This document shows, piece by piece, positions 52,586 to 61,767 of a DNA stretch of 64,000 nucleotides (its first letter is position 1; the number at the start of each line of letters is the position of its first letter). Source of the DNA: an uncultured Massilia sp. (GTDB taxonomy: Bacteria > Pseudomonadota > Gammaproteobacteria > Burkholderiales > Burkholderiaceae_D). The notes beneath the pieces are model-generated. The model ran no database searches, was not told the DNA's origin, and saw nothing but the letters and a program-made list of their open reading frames with translations. The stretch lies in assembly GCF_913773735.1 (NCBI RefSeq), contig NZ_CAJYEB010000049.1:62001-126000 (forward strand), given 5' to 3'. The position numbers and the translations under genes are program-made.

Positions 52586-54586
52586 ATGATCCGCCGTCCC
52601 CTGCCCCTGCTGTCCCTACTGGTAGCGCTCGCCTGCACGCCGCTGGCCGTCCATGCCGCCGCCGCTGACACCGCTGCCGCGAATGCCGCCGCGAATGCCG
52701 CCGCGAATGCTGCCGATACAGCGCCCGCCCCGCGCGACCTGCGCGAGACCTACACCAAGTACGAGTACCGCATCCCGATGCGCGACGGCGTGCGCCTGTT
52801 CACCGTCATCTACGTGCCCAAGGATGCGTCGAAGCGCTATCCGTTCCTGCTGCAACGCACGCCGTACAGCGCGGGCGTGCAGGCGGAGGGCGAACTGCAT
52901 TACGGCCAGGACTGGTTCCCGAAGCAGATCGGCCCGTCGAAGGAGTTCGAGGACGCCGGCTACATCTTCGTCAAGCAGGACGTGCGCGGGCGCTACATGT
53001 CCGAGGGCAAATGGGTCGAGATGACGCCGCACGCGAATCCGCAGCGCCGTCCCGGCGAGGGCCAGGAAAGCCAGGACATGTACGACACCATGGAATGGCT
53101 GCTGAAGAACGTCCCGAACAACAACGGCAAGGCCGGCATCCTGGGCATCAGCTACCCGGGCTTCTACACGTCGGCGTCGATCATCGATTCGCACCCGTCG
53201 ATCAAGGCCGCCTCGCCGCAGGCGCCGGTCACCGACCTGTTCATGGGCGACGACTCCTACCACGGCGGCGCGTTCATGCTGGCCGCGAACTTCGGCTTCT
53301 ATGCCTCGTTCACGGAGCAGCAGAACCCGACCCCGCTGCCCAAGACCTGGTCCGGCTTCGACTACGGCGAGGCCGACGGCTACGACTTCTTCCTCAAGCA
53401 TCGCACGATGCAGAACATCCTGGCCACGCTGACCCCGCAGCAGCGCGCCCTGCTGCAGCCGACCATCGAGCACGACACCTACGACGCGTTCTGGAAACTG
53501 CGCGCCATCGCCCCGCACCTGAAGAACATCAAGGCGGCCGTGCTGACGGTGGGCGGCTGGTTCGACGCCGAGGACCTGCAGGGACCGTTCACCACCTACC
53601 ACGCGGTGAAGCGCTACAATCCGGGCATCTTCAACGGGCTGGTGATCGGCCCCTGGGTGCATGGCGGCTGGGCGCGCTACGAGGGCAAGCGCCTGGGCAA
53701 CGTCTCGTTCGACAGCAAGACGGGCGACTACTTCCGCACCCGGATCCAGTTCCCCTTCTTCGAGGAACACCTGAAGGGCGTGAAACCGGCCCAGCCGATC
53801 GCGCCGGTCACCGCCTTCGAGACCGGCTCCAACGTCTGGCGCCAGTACGACGCCTGGCCGCCCGTGCAGGCCAGGGCGCGCACGCTGTACTTCGGCGCGG
53901 ACGGCAAGCTGTCCTGGCAGCAGGACGCCAGGGCGCCGGCCGACGGCGCCTTCGACGAGTACGTGTCCGACCCGGCCAGGCCGGTGCCGTACATCGGCTA
54001 CGCGGCCACCGGCGTGCCGCAGGAATACATGGTGTCGGACCAGCGCTTCGCCAGCACCCGGCCGGACGTGCTCACCTACCGCAGCGAGGTGCTGGAAGAG
54101 GACGTGACGATCGCCGGCCCGGTCAGGCCGAAGCTGTTCGTCTCGACCACCGGGACCGACGCCGACTGGGTCGTCAAGCTGATCGACGTGTACCCGGCCG
54201 AGTTCCCGGCGGGCGAGCCGCGTCCGCGCGGCAACGACGTGGCGCCGCCGGCTGCCCCGCTGGGCGGCTACCAGCAGCTGGTGCGCGGCAACCCGCTGCG
54301 CGGCAAGTTCCGCCACGCCTTCGACAAGCCCGAGCCTTTCGTGCCGGGCAAGGTCGAGGCGCTGGACTTCGACATCGGCGACGTCAACCACACCTTCCGC
54401 CGCGGCCACCGCATCATGGTGCAGGTGCAGAGTTCCTGGTTCCCGCTGGTCGACCTGAACCCGCAGACCTTCACCTCGATCCCGCAGGCGAAGCCGGAAG
54501 ACTTCAGGAAGGCGACCCAGCGCGTCTACCGCGCGCCGCAGACCCCGTCCGGCCTGCAGGTGCTGGTGCTGCCGGGCGTGCGCTGA
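52586..54586 (+). CDS. Secreted CocE/NonD-family (X-Pro dipeptidyl-peptidase-like) hydrolase
   Basis: A 666-residue secreted serine hydrolase. The signal peptide MIRRPLPLLSLLVALACTPL is followed by a low-complexity Ala/Asn stretch. The alpha/beta-hydrolase domain has the nucleophile Ser189 in LGISYPGFYTS, Asp327 in GGWFDAEDL and His359 in IGPWVHGGW, the catalytic set of the family. A C-terminal beta-domain, with ERRVDEV-like features, begins after VLTYRSEVLEEDVTIAGPVR and ends in HRIMVQVQSSWFPLVDLNPQ. Members act as alpha-amino-acid ester hydrolases, acylases or X-Pro peptidases; the substrate is open. The ATG at 52586 follows AAGG. Confidence 0.88.
   Translation: MIRRPLPLLSLLVALACTPLAVHAAAADTAAANAAANAAANAADTAPAPRDLRETYTKYEYRIPMRDGVRLFTVIYVPKDASKRYPFLLQRTPYSAGVQAEGELHYGQDWFPKQIGPSKEFEDAGYIFVKQDVRGRYMSEGKWVEMTPHANPQRRPGEGQESQDMYDTMEWLLKNVPNNNGKAGILGISYPGFYTSASIIDSHPSIKAASPQAPVTDLFMGDDSYHGGAFMLAANFGFYASFTEQQNPTPLPKTWSGFDYGEADGYDFFLKHRTMQNILATLTPQQRALLQPTIEHDTYDAFWKLRAIAPHLKNIKAAVLTVGGWFDAEDLQGPFTTYHAVKRYNPGIFNGLVIGPWVHGGWARYEGKRLGNVSFDSKTGDYFRTRIQFPFFEEHLKGVKPAQPIAPVTAFETGSNVWRQYDAWPPVQARARTLYFGADGKLSWQQDARAPADGAFDEYVSDPARPVPYIGYAATGVPQEYMVSDQRFASTRPDVLTYRSEVLEEDVTIAGPVRPKLFVSTTGTDADWVVKLIDVYPAEFPAGEPRPRGNDVAPPAAPLGGYQQLVRGNPLRGKFRHAFDKPEPFVPGKVEALDFDIGDVNHTFRRGHRIMVQVQSSWFPLVDLNPQTFTSIPQAKPEDFRKATQRVYRAPQTPSGLQVLVLPGVR
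52673..52708 (+). repeat. Three tandem 12-base repeats in the hydrolase signal region
   Basis: Three copies of a 12-base unit (GCCGCCGCGAAT, the first with one T for C), followed by a partial fourth, encode A-A-A-N repeats just after the signal peptide. The unit is a multiple of three, so gain or loss of copies would alter the linker length without a frameshift. Confidence 0.7.
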
Positions 54587-54605
54587 ACCCGGCGCCGGGC
54601 GCCGC

Positions 54606-56642
54606 TCAGGCGCACAGCGGCGCGCCGGCGCCGCTGCGGCCCGGCAGCACCGCTTCCAGGCGCAGCCCGGCCACGCCGGCGCGCACCAGGCGGCCGTCGG
54701 CCAGGTAGCCGCGGTGGCGTCCCGCGTCCTTGGCGCGGTACAGCGCATGGTCGGCCAGCGCCAGCGCCTGCTGCCAGTCGAGCGGCGCGGCGCCCACCGC
54801 CGGCAGCGCCAGGGCGCCGGCGCTGATCGTCACTGCGGTGACCACGTCCTCGCCCGCCGCGACCGGCCCGGCCGCCACCGCTTCCAGCAGTTCGCGCACG
54901 AACCCGGCGTGGCGCCCGACCGGCAGGCCGTCCGCGTACACCAGGAACTCCTCGCCGCCCCAGCGCAGCACGCTGGCCCTGGCGCCGGCCGTCTCGCGCA
55001 GGCGGCGCGCCACCTCGACCAGCACCGCGTCGCCCGCGGCATGGCCCAGGCGGTCGTTGATCGCCTTGAAGTGGTCGATGTCGAGCAGCACGAAGCACTG
55101 GTCGGCGCCGCGCGTCGCGCCCTCCTGCGCGGCCGCGCGCGCCAGCATGGTGTCGCGGAACGAGCGCCGGTTCAGCAGGCCGGTCAGCGCGTCGTGGGTC
55201 GAATGGAATTCCAGTTCCGCGTTCAACACCTGCAGGCGCCGCGCGCCCTGCGCCGAACGGCGGTACAGCAGCCAGGCCACGGCGCACAGCAGCAGCGCGG
55301 CGGCGGCGCCGGCCGAGGCCACGGCCTGCCAGGTGCGGCGGCTGCGGATCTCGTCGTCCTTGAGCGCGTTCTCGCGCCGCAGGCCCTCGATCTGCACGGC
55401 CCGGCGCTGCGCGTTGAACTGCTCCTGGAGCACCATCACGGCGTTCTCGCGCTCGGCGGCCGTCAGGCGCGCGGCGATGCGCTGCTGGTGGCGCAGCGCC
55501 GCCAGCGCATCGCGCCAGCGTCCCGCCTGTTCCAGGCCGCGGCTCTTCTCCGACAGCGCGTTGACCAGGTCCGGCCAGGATTGCTCGACCTCCATCTCGC
55601 GCGCCGCCCGGTCGATCTGCTTCATCCCTTCGTCGACGCGGCCCTGGCCGGCCAGCGCCATGCCCAGGTTGACCATGGCCATGCGCGCGGTGTGCACGTC
55701 GTGCGCGCGCTCGGCCACGCGCAGGGCGGCGCTCGCGGTCTGCTCGGCCTTGACCCAGCTGCGCTCCTGCAGGTAGCCGTCGGCCAGGTTGGACAGGGCG
55801 TTCGCCTCCAGCGCCGGCAGGTCGTAGGTGCGCGCCAGCTCCAGGCCGCGCCGGTAGGCGCCCAGGCTGCGCGCGCCGTTGCCGCGCATGCTCTGCGCGA
55901 TGCCTTCGATCACGGCCGCGCGTACCCGCCCCGCCGGCGGCAGCGCGCCGCCGTCCGCCGCGATCTGGCCGAGCGTCTCGAGCACCTGCTCGGGCGCGCG
56001 CGTGTAGACCTGCAGCTTGGCGATCGACAGGCGCAGCAGGTTCGGGGTCGGGCGCAGCAGCGCCGGGTGCTGGCGGCAGACCTCCAGCGCCTTCAGGTAG
56101 TGGCTCAGCGCGAAGTCGAACTGGCCCAGGGCCAGGTAGGCGTCGCCGTAGGCCTGCTGCAGCGCGGCCACGAACTCGGGCTGGCCCAGGCGCGCGCTGC
56201 GCGCATCCAGCGCATTCAGCGCCGCCAGCGCGTCCGCCGGGCGCGACGCGGTCAGCCGTTCGATGCGGCCGAGCGCGCCCAGCGCCGCGTTCAGGCCGTC
56301 GTCCGCGGCCAGCGCGGCCCGTTCGATCTCGATGGCCACGTCGGCGGCCGCGGCGCCGTCGCCCTTGTCCACGTGGGCCTGGCGCAGCAGCGTCAGGTAG
56401 GCGATGCGCTGCGCCGGCGACACGCCCGCCAGGAAGTGGCGGCGCTCGGCCAGCAGGGCCGCCAGCGCACCGGGCGCCCCGGCGCGCACCTGTTCCTCCA
56501 GGCGTTCCAGCGCCAGCGCGGGCGCTTCCGGCGCCGGCGCCGCTGCCGCAGCCGCTGTTGCCGCCGTGACCGTTGCACCAGGCTGCAGCCACAGCGCCGC
56601 CAGCAGCAGTCCCATGCGCGCCGTCGATGTGATTCGTCCCAT
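54606..56642 (-). CDS. Exported TPR-sensor diguanylate cyclase (GGDEF)
   Basis: A 678-residue protein with a signal segment (MGRITSTARMGLLLAALWLQ), a periplasmic TPR-like helical domain to about residue 420, one membrane helix (SAGAAAALLLCAVAWLLYRR) and a cytosolic GGDEF domain beginning HSTHDALTGLLNRRSFRD. The catalytic motif is GGEEF (residues 562-566), so it should make c-di-GMP. The allosteric RxxD site is missing: the residues before the motif read GARASVLRWGGEEF. It therefore may lack product inhibition. It lies 25 bases downstream of the larger GGDEF-EAL gene on the same strand, so the two could be co-transcribed. The ATG is weakly preceded by a GGGGGG run. Confidence 0.88.
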   Translation of the reverse strand: MGRITSTARMGLLLAALWLQPGATVTAATAAAAAAPAPEAPALALERLEEQVRAGAPGALAALLAERRHFLAGVSPAQRIAYLTLLRQAHVDKGDGAAAADVAIEIERAALAADDGLNAALGALGRIERLTASRPADALAALNALDARSARLGQPEFVAALQQAYGDAYLALGQFDFALSHYLKALEVCRQHPALLRPTPNLLRLSIAKLQVYTRAPEQVLETLGQIAADGGALPPAGRVRAAVIEGIAQSMRGNGARSLGAYRRGLELARTYDLPALEANALSNLADGYLQERSWVKAEQTASAALRVAERAHDVHTARMAMVNLGMALAGQGRVDEGMKQIDRAAREMEVEQSWPDLVNALSEKSRGLEQAGRWRDALAALRHQQRIAARLTAAERENAVMVLQEQFNAQRRAVQIEGLRRENALKDDEIRSRRTWQAVASAGAAAALLLCAVAWLLYRRSAQGARRLQVLNAELEFHSTHDALTGLLNRRSFRDTMLARAAAQEGATRGADQCFVLLDIDHFKAINDRLGHAAGDAVLVEVARRLRETAGARASVLRWGGEEFLVYADGLPVGRHAGFVRELLEAVAAGPVAAGEDVVTAVTISAGALALPAVGAAPLDWQQALALADHALYRAKDAGRHRGYLADGRLVRAGVAGLRLEAVLPGRSGAGAPLCA

Positions 56643-56667
56643 GTCGCCGCCCCCCTGCCGCCGTCCG

Positions 56668-59600
56668 CTAGCCGAGCACGTGGCGCGCATCGAGCGCGCA
56701 CGCCGCGGGCACCTGCGGACGGCCGAAATAATAGCCCTGCATCTCGAAGCAGCCGTCGAGCATCAGGAGGCGCGCCTGCTCCTCCTGTTCGATGCCTTCG
56801 GCCACCACGTCCAGGCCCAGGCAGCGCGCCGCCGTCACGATCGCCTGCACGATGGCGCGCGACTCGGCGCTCTGCCCCAGGTCGGAGACGAACGCGCGGT
56901 CGATCTTGACCTTGTCGATCGGCAGGCGCTTGAGGTAGGCGAGGCTCGAATAGCCGGTGCCGAAGTCATCGATGCTGAGCACCACGCCGGCATCCTTCAG
57001 GCGCTTCATCACCGTGATGCTGCGCTGGACGTCCTGCATCGAGGTCGATTCCGTCAGCTCCAGTTCCAGCGCGCCGTGCGGCAGGCGGTGGCGCGCCAGC
57101 GTGGCCACCACGTGGGCCGCCACGCCGTCGTCGAGGAACTGGCGCGCCGACAGGTTGACGGCCATCGTCAGCCCGGCATGGCCGGCGTCGCGCCAGGCGC
57201 GCAACTGGGCGCAGGCCTGTTCCAGCACCCACTGGCCGATCGGGACGATCAGGCCGCTCTCTTCCGCCACCGGGATGAACTCGGCCGGCGCCACCTGGCC
57301 GAACGAGGGATGGCGCCAGCGCAGCAAGGCCTCCACGCCCACCACGCCCCCGCTGCGCAGGTCGACCTTGGGCTGGTACACCAGGGTCAGCTCTTCGCGC
57401 GCCAGCGCCCCGCGCAGCTCGTGCTCGAGGGCGCGCCAGCCCGGCTTGACCTGGCTGGCCTCGAATTCGCAGGCCAGGCCGTGGCCCTGCGTCTTGGCAT
57501 GGCGCAGGGCCGCGTGCGCCTTGTGCAGCAGCGACTCGGCGTCGTCGCCGTCGCGGCCGAAGCGGCTGCAGCCGAGGGTCACGCTGCCGTGGATGACCTG
57601 CTGCCCCACCTGCACCGGGCGGTTCAGCGCCTGGCGCAGCCCATGCAGGCGGCAACCCTTGTCGTCGGCGCCGGCCAGCATCCACAGCAGGAAGGTGCTG
57701 CCGCCGACGCGCGCCGCCACGTCGCGCGCGCCGACCTGGCGGCGCAGGCGCTCGGCGATGGCGACCAGCACCGCGTCGCCGCTGGCGTGCCCGCCACCCT
57801 CGTTGACCGCGGCCAGGTCGTCGATGTCGATCGCCACCAGCAGGGCATCCATGCCGTCCGGGGCGCCGGACGCATGGCGCGCGATCGCGTCCTCGACCGC
57901 CAGCCGGTTCGGCAGGCCGGTGAGCGGATCGCGCATGAACCGCCGGCGCGGCGGTTCCGGCGCGTCCTCGCGGCCCGGCGGCACGGCACGCGCGCCGCGC
58001 CCGTGCAGGCGCTGCACGGTCAGCAACGCCGCGGTGCGCAGCGCGATCAGGTCTTCCACCGTGCGCGCCAGTTGCCCGAGCACGACCAGGTCCTGCGGCG
58101 CCAGCGCGCGCGCCACGCTGTCGATCACGCACAGGGTGCCGATGCGCTGGCCCTCGCTGCGCAGCGGGACCCCGGCGTAGAAGCGCACGTGCGGCTCGCC
58201 GGTGACGAGCGGATTGGCCGCGAAGCGCGGATCGGCCCACGCGTCGGTCACCACCAGCGGCTCGTCGCCCAGCACCGCGTAGGCGCAGAACGAGATGTCG
58301 CGCGCCGTCTGCTGCAGGCCCAGGCCGCAGCCGGCCTTGAACCACTGGCGTTCGGCGTCGACCAGCGAGATCAGGGCGATCGGCACGTTCAGGCTGGCGC
58401 AGGCGATGCGCGTGATGCGGTCGAACAGCTCGTCCGGCTCGCTGTCCAGCAGCCGGGTCGCGTGCAGCGCGCGCAGGCGCCGCTCCTCGTTGCGCGGCAC
58501 CGGCGGCCGCGCCAGCGCGCCGGCGGGGAGCGCCGGCGGCCGCTGCGGCGCCTCGTGGAACGCGGCCGTGTTCTTGCCGCGCTGCTTGGCGAGGTACATG
58601 GCGGCGTCCGCCTCGGCCAGCAGCGCATCGGCCCCGGCGCCGGCGCGGTGCAGGGCCATGCCGATGCTGGCGCTGACCGGACAGACGCGCGCGGCGCCCG
58701 GCAGCGGGTTCTCGGCCGCGGCCAGCACCTTGGCGGCCAGCGCCACCATGTCCTCCTGCGGGTGGGCCAGGTTGGCCAGCAGGACGACGAACTCGTCGCC
58801 GGCCAGGCGCGCCGCGAAATCGGTCTTGCGCAGCGACGCGCGCAGGCGCTCGGCGAAGGCGCGCAGCACGGCGTCGCCGGTCTCGTGGCCGAGCCGGTCG
58901 TTGACGCACTTGAAGCCGTCCAGGTCGATGAACATCAGGCCCAGGCGGCCGTGCTGGCCGCTGCGCGACTCGGCCGCCAGCGCCCGTTCCAGCTGGGTCA
59001 TGAACTCGTAGCGGTTGGGCAGGCCGGTGACGAAGTCGTGGGTGGCCTGGTAATGCATGCGCCGCTCCAGCGACTGGCGCGCCGAGAGGTCGCGCATGAA
59101 GACGGCGAAATCGACGGCGTCGCCGCGGCGCACCGGACCGATGCTCATCTCGACCTGGCATTCGGCGCCGTCGCTGGCGATCAGCGTCAGTTCCACCGGG
59201 CGGTCGAACAGCGCGTCCAGGTCGGGGTGCGGGTAGCGCGCCAGGCCCGCCAGCGGATTGCGCCCCGCCGCGCGCGGCAGCAGCAAGGCCGACAGTTCCT
59301 GGCCGAGCGCCTGCGCGCGGGTCCAGCCGAACATCGCGGCGGCCTGGTCGTTCCAGTCGACGATGCGCCCGTGGGCATTGATCTCGACGAAGGCGTCGCT
59401 GACCTGGTCGAGCATCTGGCGCAGCCGTTGCGCCTCCGCGCAGCGCCGCTCGGCATCCTCGCGTTCGGCGGTGATGTCGGTGATCAGGCCCGTGTACATG
59501 ACCCGCGTCGGCGAGACGAGGGTCCGCGCGGCGCGCATCGCGACCCAGCGCACCTGGCCGTCGCCCAGCAGCATGCGGCAGGTGTGGCGCCAGTCGGCGC

Positions 59601-59850
59601 CGGCGGCGACGCAGCGCTCGATCGATTCGAGCCAGGCGGCGCGGTCCTCCGGGTGTACCGGCACCGCCGTCCAGTCGGCCATGATGGCCGCGCGATCCAT
59701 GCCGGTCAGCGCGCCCCAGCGCTCGGACAGGTACACGACGCTGCGCGCGCCGCTGGCATCGACGTACCATTGATAGACGGTCGCGGGAATGCTGGTGCTG
59801 CGCTGCTGCGGCGCCTGGGCGCCCTGGGGATCGGTGCGTGTGGAATGCAT
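56668..59850 (-). CDS. PAS-PAS-GGDEF-GAF-GGDEF-EAL signalling protein
   Basis: A 1060-residue cytosolic protein. In order: PAS (from about residue 20, ending [17 protein letters not shown]), PAS (about 140-265, ending [17 protein letters not shown]), GGDEF with LAGDEF at residues 349-354, GAF (about 425-590, [20 protein letters not shown]), a second GGDEF-like domain whose motif has decayed to GGSTF (716-720), and EAL with EALLRW at 840-845 and later [17 protein letters not shown]. The EAL Glu and metal ligands look intact, so c-di-GMP hydrolysis is likely; the first GGDEF is a variant, with Ala for the first Gly, and may be active or a GTP sensor. The gap to the TPR cyclase gene is 25 bases. 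Confidence 0.9.
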   Translation of the reverse strand: MHSTRTDPQGAQAPQQRSTSIPATVYQWYVDASGARSVVYLSERWGALTGMDRAAIMADWTAVPVHPEDRAAWLESIERCVAAGADWRHTCRMLLGDGQVRWVAMRAARTLVSPTRVMYTGLITDITAEREDAERRCAEAQRLRQMLDQVSDAFVEINAHGRIVDWNDQAAAMFGWTRAQALGQELSALLLPRAAGRNPLAGLARYPHPDLDALFDRPVELTLIASDGAECQVEMSIGPVRRGDAVDFAVFMRDLSARQSLERRMHYQATHDFVTGLPNRYEFMTQLERALAAESRSGQHGRLGLMFIDLDGFKCVNDRLGHETGDAVLRAFAERLRASLRKTDFAARLAGDEFVVLLANLAHPQEDMVALAAKVLAAAENPLPGAARVCPVSASIGMALHRAGAGADALLAEADAAMYLAKQRGKNTAAFHEAPQRPPALPAGALARPPVPRNEERRLRALHATRLLDSEPDELFDRITRIACASLNVPIALISLVDAERQWFKAGCGLGLQQTARDISFCAYAVLGDEPLVVTDAWADPRFAANPLVTGEPHVRFYAGVPLRSEGQRIGTLCVIDSVARALAPQDLVVLGQLARTVEDLIALRTAALLTVQRLHGRGARAVPPGREDAPEPPRRRFMRDPLTGLPNRLAVEDAIARHASGAPDGMDALLVAIDIDDLAAVNEGGGHASGDAVLVAIAERLRRQVGARDVAARVGGSTFLLWMLAGADDKGCRLHGLRQALNRPVQVGQQVIHGSVTLGCSRFGRDGDDAESLLHKAHAALRHAKTQGHGLACEFEASQVKPGWRALEHELRGALAREELTLVYQPKVDLRSGGVVGVEALLRWRHPSFGQVAPAEFIPVAEESGLIVPIGQWVLEQACAQLRAWRDAGHAGLTMAVNLSARQFLDDGVAAHVVATLARHRLPHGALELELTESTSMQDVQRSITVMKRLKDAGVVLSIDDFGTGYSSLAYLKRLPIDKVKIDRAFVSDLGQSAESRAIVQAIVTAARCLGLDVVAEGIEQEEQARLLMLDGCFEMQGYYFGRPQVPAACALDARHVLG

Positions 59851-60147
59851 GGCGGTGGCCAGTATCGCCGGTCCGGCACGGGCGTTGCGAAACCGGACAG
59901 GGCGCCGGAGGGCGCGAAACTGGCGGATTGTCGGCCAGCGGGCTGGAAGCGGGGATTGGGCAGCCCTACTATACCACCGATGCCAGCCAAATTTCCTGAA
60001 TGCATCATCGGCGACGACAAATTTCCGACAGTTACGACATATTATTCCACAAGCATGCCCGCCACGCGTCACGAGCCCGATGTTCGATCGTCAATTCCAG
60101 CATATCCATCGGCGCCCGCGCCATGCCGGGCAACCGCGCGGCAGCCG

Positions 60148-60477
60148 TCAGCGGCCCCTGCCCAGGCCGGCGACGGTGTCGAGCAGGGCGGCGCGCGCCT
60201 TGGCCCAGGCGCCGTCGGCGAGCTGCGCGGTGCACTCGGCGCAGGGCTCGAACGGATTGCAGGCATGGGCCAGCGCGACGTAGTTGGCGCCGACCGCCAG
60301 CTTGGCCGCCGCGCTGTCGCTGCGCCCGCCGGACGCGGCGGCCGCGCCGAGCCACTTCTGGAACGGCTCCAGCGCCACGCCGGTCGGCACGTACCAGCGC
60401 TTGCGGCCCGGGTTCCAGCGTGCGCCCAGGGCGCGGGCTTCGTCTTTCTCGGCGTAGGGGACGTTCAGGAAGGTCAT
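60148..60477 (-). CDS. DUF5710-domain protein
   Basis: A 109-residue protein. It opens MTFLNVPYAEKDEARALGAR then WNPGRKRWYVPTGVALEPFQ, the whole DUF5710 signature, a small domain otherwise found on DNA-processing and mobile-element proteins and presumed to bind nucleic acid. A linker follows and the C-terminal part has C-x5-C-x2-C (ACNPFEPCAECTAQL), which may bind metal. I chose the ATG at 60477 because it opens the domain; an earlier in-frame start adds 21 unconserved residues. No mobile element is visible nearby, so this is a chromosomal single-domain member. Its role is unknown. Confidence 0.75.
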   Translation of the reverse strand: MTFLNVPYAEKDEARALGARWNPGRKRWYVPTGVALEPFQKWLGAAAASGGRSDSAAAKLAVGANYVALAHACNPFEPCAECTAQLADGAWAKARAALLDTVAGLGRGR

Positions 60478-60612
60478 GGTTCGTCGTGCTCGGGCATGGA
60501 TGCGGGCGACGATCCTAACGTATCCGCCGGGGATGCGCAATCGCGTGCGTCCGTGCGCGACCGAGGGGGCCGCGCCGGCCGCGAGGGGCCCGGGCGCCCG
60601 CCGCGCAGGCGC

Positions 60613-61542
60613 CTAGCGGCACACCCCGTCGAGCGGCGCCACCGGCTCGACCTCGGGCAGGCCGGCCGTGTCCACGCCCAGCTCCCCGGCCCGGCGCTCC
60701 ATCAGCGCGCCGTTGCCGGAACGCGGCCCGGTGTCGCGGTAGGCGGCGTCGGCCTGCGCCTGGGCCAGGGTCACGTAATGGGCGCCGGCGGCGTCCAGCC
60801 TGGCCAACACCTGCGGCAGCGTGGCCGCGCTCCAGGCGCCGACGTGGGTCAGCAGCACCTGCGGGATCACGCGGCCGTAGACGCGCCGCGACAGCGCCTT
60901 GCTGCGCGCGATCTGCTGGTCGACGCGGCGCAGGAAGCCGTCCCGCATCGCCGCGATGGCAACGGCGTCGCCCTTGTCCAGGCAGCGCGCGTAGGGCGCC
61001 GAATAGGCCCAGTCGTCGAACCCGAGGGTGACGTCGGCGATGCGGTAGCCGCGCCGCTGCAGCCAGGCCAGCGCGCCGTCGTGGCGCGGGCCGGCGCCGG
61101 CATCGAGGAAGGGGTAGCGCAGCCAGTGCCAGTCCCCGGCGCCCATGCGCGCCGCCAGCGCCGGTTCGTTGCGCGCGACGTCGTCGGTCCAGGCGTCCAG
61201 CGACGGCGCCTGCGACAGGCCCAGGTGGCCATAGGTGTGGTTGCCGAGCGGGTAGCCGGCCGCGCGCCACAGCGCCAGCGCGGCGGCGCTGTCCGGCTCG
61301 TCGGCCAGGCCGCGGGCGTTGACGAAGCCGAACGCCTCGGGCACGCCGTGCGCGCGCAGCGTGCCGGCGTACGCGCCGGCGATCGCGGCGCGCGTCAGGC
61401 CGCGCGGCAGCGGCCCGTGCGCCGGCAGGTCGTCGACGGTGACGGCGACCGCGAAGCCGTCGTCCGCCGCGATGGCGGGCCCCGGCGCGCCGGCCAGCAT
61501 GCTGGCGAACAGCAGCGCGGCGCCACGGATGGATGTGATCAT
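60613..61542 (-). CDS. Exported polysaccharide deacetylase-family protein
   Basis: A 309-residue protein with a signal peptide (MITSIRGAALLFASMLAGAP, cleavage near AIAADD). The NodB-type motifs are present: DD in AVTVDDLPAHG, H-x-x-x-H in LGNHTYGHLGLS, and later LRYPFLDAG and QVLLTHVGAWSA. It should remove acetyl groups from a cell-wall or exopolysaccharide sugar in the periplasm, depending on a metal bound by Asp and two His. The gene is preceded, before its ribosome binding site, by a hexanucleotide repeat at 61560-61583. Confidence 0.87.
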   Translation of the reverse strand: MITSIRGAALLFASMLAGAPGPAIAADDGFAVAVTVDDLPAHGPLPRGLTRAAIAGAYAGTLRAHGVPEAFGFVNARGLADEPDSAAALALWRAAGYPLGNHTYGHLGLSQAPSLDAWTDDVARNEPALAARMGAGDWHWLRYPFLDAGAGPRHDGALAWLQRRGYRIADVTLGFDDWAYSAPYARCLDKGDAVAIAAMRDGFLRRVDQQIARSKALSRRVYGRVIPQVLLTHVGAWSAATLPQVLARLDAAGAHYVTLAQAQADAAYRDTGPRSGNGALMERRAGELGVDTAGLPEVEPVAPLDGVCR

Positions 61543-61559
61543 GTCGTCTCTTCCTCGCT

Positions 61560-61583
61560 CTCGTTCTCGTTCTCGTTCTCGTT
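61560..61583. repeat. Four-copy hexanucleotide repeat upstream of the deacetylase
   Basis: Four perfect CTCGTT units (AACGAG on the minus strand), flanked by a degenerate copy at 61554-61559, end 18 bases upstream of the deacetylase ATG at 61542. They overlap the region between the promoter and the ribosome binding site (GAGCGAGGAAGAG). Such simple repeats can change copy number by slippage and so alter spacing or expression. Variation is untested. Confidence 0.7.
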
Positions 61584-61767
61584 GTTATTGTGGTTCTCGT
61601 GCCCGTCGTCGGCCGCGGCCGCGCCGCCGATTATCCGCCGGCGCGGCAGGCCGCCGCAACCGGTCAGCGGCCGCCCTCGCCCGCCATCCCGGCGATCCGG
61701 CGACGGCGCGCAAGCCGGTATGATGTGCAGGATCTCCGCCAACCCGCAACGATGAAAGGTCATCCGC

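Noticed and set aside
54587-54605. Terminator hairpin between the CocE-like hydrolase and the TPR cyclase genes
   Set aside because: GGCGCC-like palindromes are expected by chance at this GC content; only about seven pairs with a one-base loop and no T-tract.
56404-61755. 1783-codon open frame opposite the c-di-GMP genes
   Set aside because: Same antisense, low-complexity character; it crosses four well-supported genes.
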